In this document: piece after piece, positions 25,636-34,026 of the stretch | How positions within the stretch are numbered: position 1 is the first letter of the stretch | How the letters are laid out: each line of letters begins with the position of its first letter | Assembly (NCBI RefSeq): GCF_022347745.1 | Contig: NZ_JAKRGC010000020.1 | Span: 1-46,572, forward strand | Length of the DNA: 46,572 nt | Source of the DNA: Streptomyces sp. OfavH-34-F | GTDB taxonomy: Bacteria; Actinomycetota; Actinomycetes; Streptomycetales; Streptomycetaceae | Direction of reading: 5' to 3' | The notes under the pieces: generated by a model | Told to the model about the DNA's origin: nothing | Databases searched by the model: none | What the model saw: only the letters and a program-made list of their open reading frames with translations | Program-made: the position numbers and the translations under genes

Positions 25636-25651
25636 GGCCGGTGCACCGGCC
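25636..25651. promoter_or_regulatory. 16-bp perfect palindrome upstream of the FxLD precursor
   Basis: GGCCGGTGCACCGGCC is a self-complementary site about 207 bp before the precursor start. It may be an operator for the cluster or a second termination hairpin. In the rest of 25652-25857 I see no confident promoter. Confidence 0.4.
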
Positions 25652-25857
25652 CTGCTCGATCGGCCCCACCATATTCAACTTCCCGGTGTGGACAAGCGAT
25701 CCGTCAGGGCTGTCTCTGCCGGATTCGCACGCTCGCGCCGGGCAGCCAGGAGGCAAAACGGAGGGCTCAGCCGTCCTACGTCGTCCTTCTGGCAGTCCCT
25801 GACGGGCATACCAGCCCAGCTCAGCAACAACAACCAACGATGAAAAGGGAGCGCAGC

Positions 25858-26037
25858 ATGACGCGCAACACCGTAGTTTCCGGCCGCACCGAGGTACGCC
25901 CACAGACCTGTGAGGTTTCGGACGGCTTCGACCTGGACGTATCCCTCGTCGAGATCGCCGACCCGGCGGGCCTCGTCAACCTGACCGATGACAACTGCGG
26001 GTCCACCTGCGGTGCCTGCACCACCAACGTCGCCTGA
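25858..26037 (+). CDS. FxLD family lanthipeptide precursor
   Basis: The peptide has 59 aa. AGGGAG lies about 7 nt before the ATG; an in-frame ATG at 25840 would add six residues and has a weaker site. The leader carries the family signature FxLD at residues 24-27 (GFDLDVSLVE), the likely docking site for LanB. The core region, residues 41-59, is NLTDDNCGSTCGACTTNVA, with three Cys (47, 51, 54) and Ser49, Thr43, 50, 55, 56 available for dehydration. Three thioether rings are therefore possible at most. Asp44-Asp45 is the obvious target for the cluster's isoaspartate-type methyltransferase. The cleavage site is not evident and no protease gene is present. It is followed by a hairpin and then lanB. 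Confidence 0.9.
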   Translation: MTRNTVVSGRTEVRPQTCEVSDGFDLDVSLVEIADPAGLVNLTDDNCGSTCGACTTNVA

Positions 26038-26056
26038 CCGGAAGCCTGGTCGATCC

Positions 26057-26096
26057 GGTGTGGTGCCGTCGTGCGGAGACCCGGCGGCACCACACC
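26057..26096 (+). terminator. Hairpin between precursor and lanB (partial terminator)
   Basis: GGTGTGGTGCCG (26057-26068) pairs perfectly with CGGCACCACACC (26085-26096), a 12-bp stem with a 16-nt loop, starting 20 nt after the precursor stop. Such hairpins in RiPP operons let the precursor be made in excess while some transcripts read through into the enzyme genes. Confidence 0.7.
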
Positions 26097-26123
26097 TTCA
26101 CTCCCTTACTACGGAGGTACTTG

Positions 26124-29100
26124 GTGGTTGTAGCGTTCGCGGCGTTCCGCGCCGGGGCCACCGCCCTCGTGCGGGCCGTGGCCCGGCCCTCCTTGCCGAT
26201 TCCTTCATGCCCTGACCTCGATGACCCGTCGCCCGGTGGCTCATCCGCCCGCGTGGCGTGGTTGCGTACGGTCTGGGCGGACGAGGACATCGCGGAAGCA
26301 CTTCGATACTCCAGCCCGGCCCTGGCCGCTCAAGTGGAAGCCTTGTGCACCGTCGCTCGTCCCGCCCACCGCGATGTGCGGCGCGCTGCGTTGTCCGTCG
26401 CCCGCTACCTACTGCGTGCCCAGCACCGGGCGACACCCTTCGGCCTGTTCGCCGGAGTGGCCGCTGCGGAGTTCGGCCCCCAGGCGCGGGCGGACTGGGG
26501 TGAGGAGCATCAGCCCGTTGGCCGTGCAGGAGCGGAGTGGGTGGCCGCACTCGTCGCACAGCTCGAATCATGCCCGGAACTCCTCGAACGCCTGTCGGTG
26601 GTTGCCAACAACACCGCGACGTGCCGGGGGGATCGGCTCGTCGTGCCGTTCCAGTCCGACGTTCAGGACGATCGGGCTCACGCGGTCGAGACTTCCCTTG
26701 CCTTGACCGCACCAGTGCGCTTGGTCCTTGCCGAGACCCGACTGCCCATCCGGTTCGGCAGCCTCGTGGACAAGGTCCGGGCGGATTTCCCCGATGCCGG
26801 CCCCGGCAAGGCCCGCGAACTGTTGACGAAGCTGATTCGAACAGGGGTGCTGATCACGAACCTTCACGCTCCGAGCACCGAGACCGACGCCCTCGCACAT
26901 CTGGTGGACAGGCTTGACGCGGTGGAGGCAGGCGACCTCGCCCCCGTGGCGGCGACCGTTCGAGAAGCGCGCACGATCCGGGCCGACCTGGGGAAGGGCG
27001 CCACGGCCGGGGACCGGAACAGCGTCGCGGCGCGGATGCGCGACCTCGTTCCCGGCATAAGCAGCCATCCCGTCGCGCTCGACCTCCGCCTGAACGCACA
27101 CGTCACTCTTCCGGAAGCGGTCGCCCGCGAGATCGAGAGGGCTGCTCTCGTTCTGACCCGGTTGAGTACCCGCCCGTACGGAACCGCCGCTTGGAGCGCT
27201 TACCACCAGCGGTTCTACGAGCGGTACGGGATCGGCACGATGGTGCCGCTCACCGAGGTCATCGCGGACAGCGGCATCGGCTACCCCGATGGCTACGCGG
27301 GTGCTCCGGCCGGTGCACACAGGCCCCGCGTCTCCCCTCGGGACGACGCTCTCGTACGGCTTGCCCAAACTTCCGCACTCGACGGCCTTGACGAAGTGAT
27401 TCTCACAGAGGAACAAATCCAGAACCTGGACGTGGGGCCTGACAAGCCTCGCCTGCCACCACACCTGGAGGTGGGATTGCGGGTACACGCTTCCGGCCTG
27501 GAGGAACTGCAGCGCGGGCGGTTCCGGTTGGAAGTCTTGAGCGTGTCCCGCGGTGCCGGCGTCTCCACAGGCAGATTCCTCGCAGTGCTGGACCCCGCCC
27601 ACCGACAGGCCCTGGCTGCCGAACTCGCCGATCTTCCGGCCGCCGACGGAAACACCGTGCCCGCGCAGCTGTCCTTCCCGCCCCTGCTGCCCTCAACTGC
27701 CCACGTCACCCGTGCCCCGCAAATCCTGCCCACAGTGATCAGTCTCCAGGAACACCGCACCCCGCAGGATGCCGTCCTTACCCCGGAGGACTTGGCGGTG
27801 GGCTGCGACGGCCGCCGTATGTACCTCGCCGTTCCCGAGCGTGGTCACCGTGTCGAGGCCATCGGGATGCACGCGCTGAACCTCCGCACCCACACCCCGC
27901 CTCTGGCGCGGTTCCTCACCGAACTGGCCCGCGCCCAGTGCGCGCAAGTCACCACCTTTGACTGGGGAGCCGCAACGGCCATGCCTTTTCTGCCACGCGT
28001 GCGGTACGGCCGGACCGTGCTGGCCCAAGCCCGTTGGCGGCTGGAGGCGTCCGAACTGCCGGGTCGTGCCCACTCTCGGGCCGAGTGGGACGCCGCGCTG
28101 AGGAACTGGCAGGCTCGGCGAAGGCTGCCGCGCCGCGTACATCTCGCAGAGGATGACCGGCGACTGTTCCTCGATCTCGGCGAGGTCGGACATCGTGCGC
28201 TGCTGCGCAGACACCTGGAACGTACGCGCTTTGCCGTACTGGTCGAGGCGCCCGAGCCGGCCGCGTACGGCTGGTGCGGTGGTCGAGCCCACGAGGTCGT
28301 GGTGCCGCTCAGAACCACCGGACCGTCGTCATGGCCGCCCCTTCCAGCCCCCGGCCGAGCCCGCATGCTGGCTGCGGACCAAATGCAGACACCCGGCTCT
28401 TCCCCGGTGCTTCTGGCGTCGCTCTACGGTGACCCCCGCCGTCAGGACATCCTTCTCTCCCGGCATGTGTCCGGTCTCCTCGAACAGCTCGGAAACCCGC
28501 CGTGGTGGTTCATCCGCTTTCGGGACCCTGACCCACACCTCCGGGTGCGCATCGCTCTTTCCGGCCCGGAAGCATTTGCCGATACGGCCCGAGCAGTCAG
28601 TGCCTGGGCCGACGAGCTACGCGGCAACGGCCTGCTGGCCGACCTGCGCTATCCCACCTCATACCGGGAGATGGGCCGCTGGGGCGCAGGCGCCGCATGG
28701 GAGGCGGCCGAAGAGGTCTTCCGGGCGGACTCGCGCGCCGTCCTGGCCCAGCTCAGTCAGCCTCGGCGTCCAGGACCACGCACACTGATGGTGGCGCACA
28801 TCATCGCCATCGCTTCCGCCTTCCTCGGCGGTACCGCGGCCGGAATGCGGTGGCTGATCGACCACATCTCTCCGCACGCGCCCGCTCTCGTACCACGCCC
28901 TCAATTCGCCGACGCCGTACGGCTCGCCGACCCGTCGGATGCCTGGGCTGCTCTGCGCAGTGTTCCGGGCGGAGCGGACATCGTGTCGGGATGGGCCGAC
29001 CGGGATGCGGCGCTTGCCAGGTACCGATTGCATCTGCCCGGCCCGGACACTCAGGGCGTCGCCCCGGACGACGTCCTGACCTCGCTTCTGCACGTTCACT

Positions 29101-29207
29101 TCGTCCGCCACATCGCGGTGAACTTTCCCGAGGAAGAGGTGTGCCTCTACTTGGCGCGCGCAGCGGCCCTGGCCTGGACCGCTCGCACCCAGAGGAGGGC
29201 ACAGTGA
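26124..29207 (+). CDS. LanB-type lantibiotic dehydratase (class I)
   Basis: The protein has 1027 aa from the GTG at 26124, with GGAGG 6 nt upstream. A longer reading from 26058 would include the hairpin and is unlikely. The N-terminal part begins FRAGATALVRAVARP, followed by RYLLRAQHRATPFGLFAGVA, the LanB signature. The glutamylation domain covers about 1-700. The C-terminal SpaB_C elimination domain follows, with SPVLLASLYGDPRRQDILLS and PPWWFIRFRDPDPHLRVRIA. The enzyme dehydrates Ser/Thr of the precursor using glutamyl-tRNA. It is full length, so the additional SpaB_C-like domain in the methyltransferase gene is not a missing half. GTGA overlap couples it to lanC. Confidence 0.92.
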   Translation: MVVAFAAFRAGATALVRAVARPSLPIPSCPDLDDPSPGGSSARVAWLRTVWADEDIAEALRYSSPALAAQVEALCTVARPAHRDVRRAALSVARYLLRAQHRATPFGLFAGVAAAEFGPQARADWGEEHQPVGRAGAEWVAALVAQLESCPELLERLSVVANNTATCRGDRLVVPFQSDVQDDRAHAVETSLALTAPVRLVLAETRLPIRFGSLVDKVRADFPDAGPGKARELLTKLIRTGVLITNLHAPSTETDALAHLVDRLDAVEAGDLAPVAATVREARTIRADLGKGATAGDRNSVAARMRDLVPGISSHPVALDLRLNAHVTLPEAVAREIERAALVLTRLSTRPYGTAAWSAYHQRFYERYGIGTMVPLTEVIADSGIGYPDGYAGAPAGAHRPRVSPRDDALVRLAQTSALDGLDEVILTEEQIQNLDVGPDKPRLPPHLEVGLRVHASGLEELQRGRFRLEVLSVSRGAGVSTGRFLAVLDPAHRQALAAELADLPAADGNTVPAQLSFPPLLPSTAHVTRAPQILPTVISLQEHRTPQDAVLTPEDLAVGCDGRRMYLAVPERGHRVEAIGMHALNLRTHTPPLARFLTELARAQCAQVTTFDWGAATAMPFLPRVRYGRTVLAQARWRLEASELPGRAHSRAEWDAALRNWQARRRLPRRVHLAEDDRRLFLDLGEVGHRALLRRHLERTRFAVLVEAPEPAAYGWCGGRAHEVVVPLRTTGPSSWPPLPAPGRARMLAADQMQTPGSSPVLLASLYGDPRRQDILLSRHVSGLLEQLGNPPWWFIRFRDPDPHLRVRIALSGPEAFADTARAVSAWADELRGNGLLADLRYPTSYREMGRWGAGAAWEAAEEVFRADSRAVLAQLSQPRRPGPRTLMVAHIIAIASAFLGGTAAGMRWLIDHISPHAPALVPRPQFADAVRLADPSDAWAALRSVPGGADIVSGWADRDAALARYRLHLPGPDTQGVAPDDVLTSLLHVHFVRHIAVNFPEEEVCLYLARAAALAWTARTQRRAQ

Positions 29208-30475
29208 CAGCCCACCCCGCGCTCGGGCTGGTCGACGCCGTCGCCACCCGGCTCGCCGACCCCGGCTCCGCGCCACGCGTCTGCGGCACACAATCCTGCG
29301 GGCGGCAGCACCTTGCGTACGGACCGCCCGGAATCGCCCTCTTGCACATCGAGTTGGCCGCGAACGGCCTCGGGCCGTGGCGGCGCGCCCACGATTGGCT
29401 GGCCGCGGCCTCCCGTCAGCCGCTCACAAGCGGTCCGGACAGCCACCCGTTCTACGGTCTACCTGCCTTCGCCCATGCCCTGGCCTGCGCCGCAGACCAG
29501 CTACCCAGCTCCTACCAGCGCGCCCTCGACGTGGTGGACAAGCGGATCGCCGTCGATACCCAACGCCGTCTCGACGCCGCACACCGCCGTCTCGACGCCG
29601 GACGTCTGCCCCAGCTCGCCGAGTTCGACGCCATCCGGGGTATCACCGGGTACGGGGCCTACCTTCTGCGCCGTGATCCCGGCGGCTCCACGATGCGTGC
29701 TGTTCTCGACTACTGCGTGCGCCTCACCGAACCCGTCACCCACCAGGGTGAGCCCCTCCCCGGCTGGTGGACCGAGACAGGGCCGTCGGGCACCTTGGAC
29801 CACCGGTTCCTCGGCGGACACGCCAACACCGGCATGGCACACGGCATCGGCGGCGTGCTCGCGCTGCTGGCCCTCGCCGCTCGCAGTGGCCACATCACCG
29901 GCGGGCATCACGCGGCTCTACGCACCATTCTGGCCTGGCTGGACCGCTGGGCACGGCGGACCGACGGCCAACCCTCCTGGCCATACTGGGTCACTCGGAG
30001 CGAGCTGCGCAGTGAGCGTCTCGAGACTTCAATGCCCAGTCGGCCCTCTTGGTGCTACGGCACTGCCGGACTTGCCCGCGCCCAGCAACTCGCCGCGTTG
30101 GCCCTCGGCGATACGGCCCGCCGTCTGGATGCGGAGAACGCGCTCGTGGCCGCCCTCACCGACCCTGAGCAACTGAATGCCACGACGGACCACGGCCTCT
30201 GCCACGGCTTCGCCGGTCTCGCGCACACAGCCGCGCGCACGGCCGTCGACGCCCACCCCGTGACTGCCGAAAAACTGCGCGCGGCGATTCCTGCCCTCCT
30301 GGCCGCCGCCGTCCCTTCGGGCACCCACTTCCACGACATCGCCATGGCACTCAAGCGGGGAGACGGGGGAGACGGCCTGCTGGACGGCGCGGCCGGCACG
30401 GCACTGGTCCTCCTCGCGCACGGATTGGCCACACCACCCCGCTCTGCCTGGGATGCATGCCTGCTCACCTCTTGA
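29204..30475 (+). CDS. LanC-type lanthionine cyclase
   Basis: The protein has 423 aa. Its GTG overlaps the lanB stop, with GAGGAGGG upstream. It is an alpha/alpha-barrel cyclase. The zinc ligands are visible: Cys284 in SWCYGTAG, and Cys333-His334 in GLCHGFAGLAHTA. Other family strings are NTGMAHGIGGVLALLALAA and the terminal DGLLDGAAGTALVLL. It joins precursor Cys thiols to dehydrated residues to form lanthionine or methyllanthionine. A 21-bp in-frame duplication (RRLDAAH-RRLDAGR, at residues 121-134) is present. The methyltransferase gene starts 22 nt later. Confidence 0.92.
   Translation: MTAHPALGLVDAVATRLADPGSAPRVCGTQSCGRQHLAYGPPGIALLHIELAANGLGPWRRAHDWLAAASRQPLTSGPDSHPFYGLPAFAHALACAADQLPSSYQRALDVVDKRIAVDTQRRLDAAHRRLDAGRLPQLAEFDAIRGITGYGAYLLRRDPGGSTMRAVLDYCVRLTEPVTHQGEPLPGWWTETGPSGTLDHRFLGGHANTGMAHGIGGVLALLALAARSGHITGGHHAALRTILAWLDRWARRTDGQPSWPYWVTRSELRSERLETSMPSRPSWCYGTAGLARAQQLAALALGDTARRLDAENALVAALTDPEQLNATTDHGLCHGFAGLAHTAARTAVDAHPVTAEKLRAAIPALLAAAVPSGTHFHDIAMALKRGDGGDGLLDGAAGTALVLLAHGLATPPRSAWDACLLTS
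29564..29605 (+). repeat. 21-bp in-frame tandem duplication in lanC
   Basis: Two adjacent 21-bp units share their first 16 bases (CGCCGTCTCGACGCCG) and encode RRLDAAH then RRLDAGR, adding seven residues within a predicted helix of LanC. Confidence 0.7.
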
Positions 30476-30497
30476 TCTCACCGACCGAAAGGCCCCG

Positions 30498-32579
30498 ATG
30501 CCTTCCGACCGCTGGCAACAGCACAACATCACCTGGGCCGATCGCGAGATCGCCCGGCGCACCATCGCCCAACGTATGGGCCCTGTGCTGGCCCAGGCCG
30601 AGTCCAATGACCAGCTCACCGGCTGGTGGTTCATGAACAAGCAGCCTTGGCCGCTGCGCTACGTCGCCGACGAGCCCGCGCCGACAGTCGAGGCACTTCT
30701 GAGCGAGCTCGTCGGCAACGGGGTGGCCGTGTCGTGCGTGCCCTGCGCATACGAGCCCGAGACCGAAGCATTCGGCGGGACCGAGGCCATGGACGCCGCC
30801 CACGATCTGTTCCACATCGACTCGCGTCATCTGATCGGCTATCAGCCGGGCCCCAGGCACCTGGGGCGCCGGGAGACTGCCGTCCTGCTGGCGAGTGTGA
30901 TGATGCGCGGTGCTGGTCTCGACTGGTTCGAGCAGGGTGACGTATGGGCAAGGGTCACGGCTCTGCGCCCGGCCGCCGAGCCACCACCATCCGGACGAGT
31001 CGCAGCGCTGACCCCGGCCATGCGAAAGCTCATGACCGTCGACGCGCACAGCCTCTGCCGCCTGCGCGGTCCGCTGTACGAGCACCAGGAGTGGGTGACC
31101 GCCTTCGAACGGGCCGGGGCCAGGCTTGCCGGCCTCGCCAACCGGGGCGTCCTCAGCCGTGGCCTGCGTGCCGTCATCACCCATCACGTGATTTTCCACG
31201 CCAACCGCGCCGGTCTCCTTCGGGACGATCAGAGCGCCCTGTCCCACATCGCACGAGAGGTAATCATGGGAACGAGTGACCACACCGAGTTTCGCGCTGA
31301 GACTGCGGCCGACATCGCTAGCGTCGGCGTGGTGAATACCGACACGAGCACCACTTCGACGGGGATCGCCGACCGCCTTCGGAACGTTCTGGTCGACCGG
31401 CTCCAAGCGGACGGGCATGCTCGGAAGCCCGCTACCGAGGCGGCGTTGCGTAACGTTCCCCGCCACGTGTTCGTACCCGATGCGACGCTGGAGGACGCGT
31501 ACGCCAACGCACCCGTGCACATCAAGTACGACGCAGACGGCACGTCCCTCTCCTGTGCCTCGCAGCCAGGTGTCGTCGCTCTCATGCTTGATCAGCTCGA
31601 TGTCCAACCCGGTGAGCGCATCCTCGAACTGGGCGCGGGAACCGGCTACAACGCCGGTTTGCTCGCCCACCTGGTCGGCGAGTACGGGCATGTGACCACC
31701 CTTGATGTCGACGAGGACCTGGTGGAGGGGGCTCGCGCCCACCTTGCCGCTGCCGGTATCGGGAACGTCGAGGCCGTCACGCGTGACGGTGCTCTGGGGT
31801 ACGTCGAGGGAGCCCCGTACGACCGGATCGTCGCCACCGTCGGCGCGCACGGTGTACCGCATGCCTGGTTGTCGCAGCTCGCTCCCGAGGGCCGACTTCT
31901 CGTCCCGCAGCGGCTCAAGGGCACCGTTGCCCGGTCCATCGCCTACGAGCAGCGGGACGGTCGGTGGGTGTCCCTCGGCAGCGAGATGAACACCTTCATG
32001 CCGCTGCGGCGGGGCATCGCCGACGATGACCGTCGGGTGATCCCGCTCAGCGCGGACGGGTCCGTGCGGCTCCAGGCCCCCGCAGCTCTCGACATCGACG
32101 CCGACGCCCTCGCCGGTGTGCTGGACCGGCCGCGTACCGAGGAATGGACCGGTATGACGGTACGCGCCATGGAGTCGCCGGAGTGGATGGAGCTGTTCGT
32201 CACCTGCTCCTTGCCTTCCGGGCTGGTTCGGATGCTGTTCCCCCGGAGTGCCAAGGGCACCCTGCTGACCGAGGACCCCTATCCCTCGTCCACCGCGGCC
32301 GTCGAGAAGGGGGCTGTCGCCTACCTTGCCCGGCGCCTGTCGCAGGACAAGACGCCCGAGGGCGGCAAGCTCTGGGAGTTCGGTGTCATCGGGCACGGTC
32401 CCGGCAGCGGTGAGCTGGTCGCGAGGGTGGCGGACGCCATCCGTACCTGGGATCGCCACTACCGCGACCGCGAGGCCACGTTCGAGATCCAGCCGCTCGA
32501 CGCGCCGGACATCGAGCCGGGCCCCGGCCTCTTCGTCCTCGGTACGCCGCTGAACCGCATCGTCGTCGACTGGCGGTGA
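30498..32579 (+). CDS. Fused SpaB_C-like / FxLD-system protein methyltransferase
   Basis: The protein has 693 aa. The ATG has AAAGG 6 nt upstream. Residues 1-256 form a thiopeptide-type SpaB_C-like domain (QLTGWWFMNKQPWPLRYVAD, then VITHHVIFHANRAGLLRDDQ). Residues 257-693 are the FxLD-system methyltransferase, related to protein L-isoaspartate O-methyltransferase: ALRNVPRHVFVPDATLEDAY, SCASQPGVVALML, SAM motif I ILELGAGTGYNAG (about residue 375) and TTLDVDEDLVEGA. It probably methylates an Asp of the core, leading to succinimide or isoaspartate, as known for the LanS-A type enzymes. The junction holds GAGAGG then ATG at 31266, so the methyltransferase may also be made alone. The first domain's function is unclear because LanB already has its own elimination domain. 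Confidence 0.87.
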   Translation: MPSDRWQQHNITWADREIARRTIAQRMGPVLAQAESNDQLTGWWFMNKQPWPLRYVADEPAPTVEALLSELVGNGVAVSCVPCAYEPETEAFGGTEAMDAAHDLFHIDSRHLIGYQPGPRHLGRRETAVLLASVMMRGAGLDWFEQGDVWARVTALRPAAEPPPSGRVAALTPAMRKLMTVDAHSLCRLRGPLYEHQEWVTAFERAGARLAGLANRGVLSRGLRAVITHHVIFHANRAGLLRDDQSALSHIAREVIMGTSDHTEFRAETAADIASVGVVNTDTSTTSTGIADRLRNVLVDRLQADGHARKPATEAALRNVPRHVFVPDATLEDAYANAPVHIKYDADGTSLSCASQPGVVALMLDQLDVQPGERILELGAGTGYNAGLLAHLVGEYGHVTTLDVDEDLVEGARAHLAAAGIGNVEAVTRDGALGYVEGAPYDRIVATVGAHGVPHAWLSQLAPEGRLLVPQRLKGTVARSIAYEQRDGRWVSLGSEMNTFMPLRRGIADDDRRVIPLSADGSVRLQAPAALDIDADALAGVLDRPRTEEWTGMTVRAMESPEWMELFVTCSLPSGLVRMLFPRSAKGTLLTEDPYPSSTAAVEKGAVAYLARRLSQDKTPEGGKLWEFGVIGHGPGSGELVARVADAIRTWDRHYRDREATFEIQPLDAPDIEPGPGLFVLGTPLNRIVVDWR

Positions 32580-32652
32580 CCCACCACGAGGAGACGACGG
32601 CGCCCGGCGGGCTCCGTCGTCCCTCCTGGCTCGCACACATACGGGGGTATTC

Positions 32653-33801
32653 ATGGACCCGCACGGACGCCTCGCCCGGCGTTTCCCACTCGTCGCCCGA
32701 TTCCGGCCCGCCTGCCTGCCACTGCCCGAGCGCGTGACCAGCCTGGTCGACCTGGCCCGGAGCGCGGTGAGCAAGAACGACCAGGGGCTCGCATCGGCTG
32801 CCTTCAACCAGGCCGCGCTTCTCGCCTCCGACGTCGGCCTTCCCGATCTCGCCCGCGAGTTGTGTCACTGGCACGCCGCCGCCTACCTCCACGCCTGCCC
32901 TCTCCCCGGCGCGGCCGCGATTCGGGGGCTGGAGCCGGTCGTCAACCTGGCCCGCCTCCAGATCCGGGCAGGCCGCGCGGACGAGGGGCGGCGGCGACTG
33001 CTCGACTTGTACGAGGCCGTCCGGGGCGGTGCGGGCGCCCGTTTCGAAGGCATCCCAGTACCCCCGAACCTCACGGCGACCGGTGAAGAGCGAGAGGAAG
33101 TACGCGCGTGGCTGTGGCGCGTACTTCTGGCGGACGGCACGCGCACCCTCACCGTGGAAGGGCGGTGGGCGGAGGCGCTGGCACATATCGAGGCCCACCA
33201 CGGCATCGGAAGACGGATGCTCGACGGTCGGCAGGTCGCCGTGCTCGCCGCCCTGACCACGGGTGACACCGCGCGGGCAGCCCTCCTCCTCGCCGACACG
33301 ATGCCCGGCGAACCCTGGGAGCAAGCCGTCACGGCCTGTCTGACCGTTCTGTGCCACCGCGATGCCGGGCAGCCGGTCGGTGCTGCGGACTTGGTGAGCG
33401 TCTGCCTCGGCCGGAATCCCGAGCCCGGCATGACCGTCTTCGACACCCGCCTCGGGCTCACGGTCATGGACACGATCGGATATGCCGAAACGCATGCTGC
33501 ACACCGCACCGTTGAACACCTCCACCGCAGGGCGATGAGTGCTCAGGACGGCTACGCGGCTCGCGAGAACCTGGCACACCCCTTGTTCACGGCGTTGGCC
33601 ACTGACCGGCAGCTGGAGGACTGCCGCGCGTTGGTGCGTGCTTGCGCCCTCGGCGCACGGGCCTTGCCGGAGGACCTGGAAGACCGACTGAGAGGGGCTC
33701 TGCACACCAGCGCCGACGTGATCCGGGCAAGCGTCACGAGTTGCGCCGGTGGAGGGCTGTGGCGAGCCACACGGGCTGGCGGGCGCGACTCGGAGGCGTA
33801 G
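32653..33801 (+). CDS. Helical-repeat accessory protein of the lanthipeptide cluster
   Basis: The protein has 382 aa and is predicted all-helical, TPR-like: ASAAFNQAALLASDVGLPDL, ELCHWHAAAYLHACPLPGAA, LEPVVNLARLQIRAGRADEG. Related helical proteins are common in Streptomyces and are found near FxLD and other RiPP loci, but their role is not known to me. There is no signal peptide or catalytic motif. It starts 73 nt after the methyltransferase gene on the same strand and is the last gene before the catalase, so it probably closes the cluster operon. The 225 nt to the convergent catalase show no convincing hairpin or gene. Confidence 0.68.
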   Translation: MDPHGRLARRFPLVARFRPACLPLPERVTSLVDLARSAVSKNDQGLASAAFNQAALLASDVGLPDLARELCHWHAAAYLHACPLPGAAAIRGLEPVVNLARLQIRAGRADEGRRRLLDLYEAVRGGAGARFEGIPVPPNLTATGEEREEVRAWLWRVLLADGTRTLTVEGRWAEALAHIEAHHGIGRRMLDGRQVAVLAALTTGDTARAALLLADTMPGEPWEQAVTACLTVLCHRDAGQPVGAADLVSVCLGRNPEPGMTVFDTRLGLTVMDTIGYAETHAAHRTVEHLHRRAMSAQDGYAARENLAHPLFTALATDRQLEDCRALVRACALGARALPEDLEDRLRGALHTSADVIRASVTSCAGGGLWRATRAGGRDSEA

Positions 33802-34026
33802 CCCCCCGCCGTACTCCACGCCCTCGTTCGGGGGGAAGGGAGGACAACAGGGGCCGCGGCGGTGGCGCGAAGGGGGGCTGCACGGGCCTTCGGGTCTGGT
33901 GACCGGGCCGCCCTCCCGCGTACCACCGCACTGGCATCGTGCCACCGCCGCGACCCCGGCCTGCCCGCGTCGCGCACTACCCCTCATCCGGGTGGACGCG
34001 TCGGCGTGGGCAGGGTCCGGGGGAGG

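Noticed and set aside
26058..26123. Longer N-terminus of LanB from an ATG at 26058
   Set aside because: This stretch encodes the hairpin and has no ribosome site. GGAGG precedes the GTG at 26124, and the LanB N-terminal pattern begins there.
31255..31270. Frameshift joining two genes in the methyltransferase ORF
   Set aside because: A TAA occurs at 31261 in another frame just before the internal ATG, which first suggested a lost stop. Both halves are intact and in the same frame, and the first domain ends normally (HIAREVIMG), so a natural fusion is simpler.
33802..34026. Possible small gene or terminator between the lanthipeptide cluster and the catalase
   Set aside because: Only shadow frames and no clear stem-loop were found.
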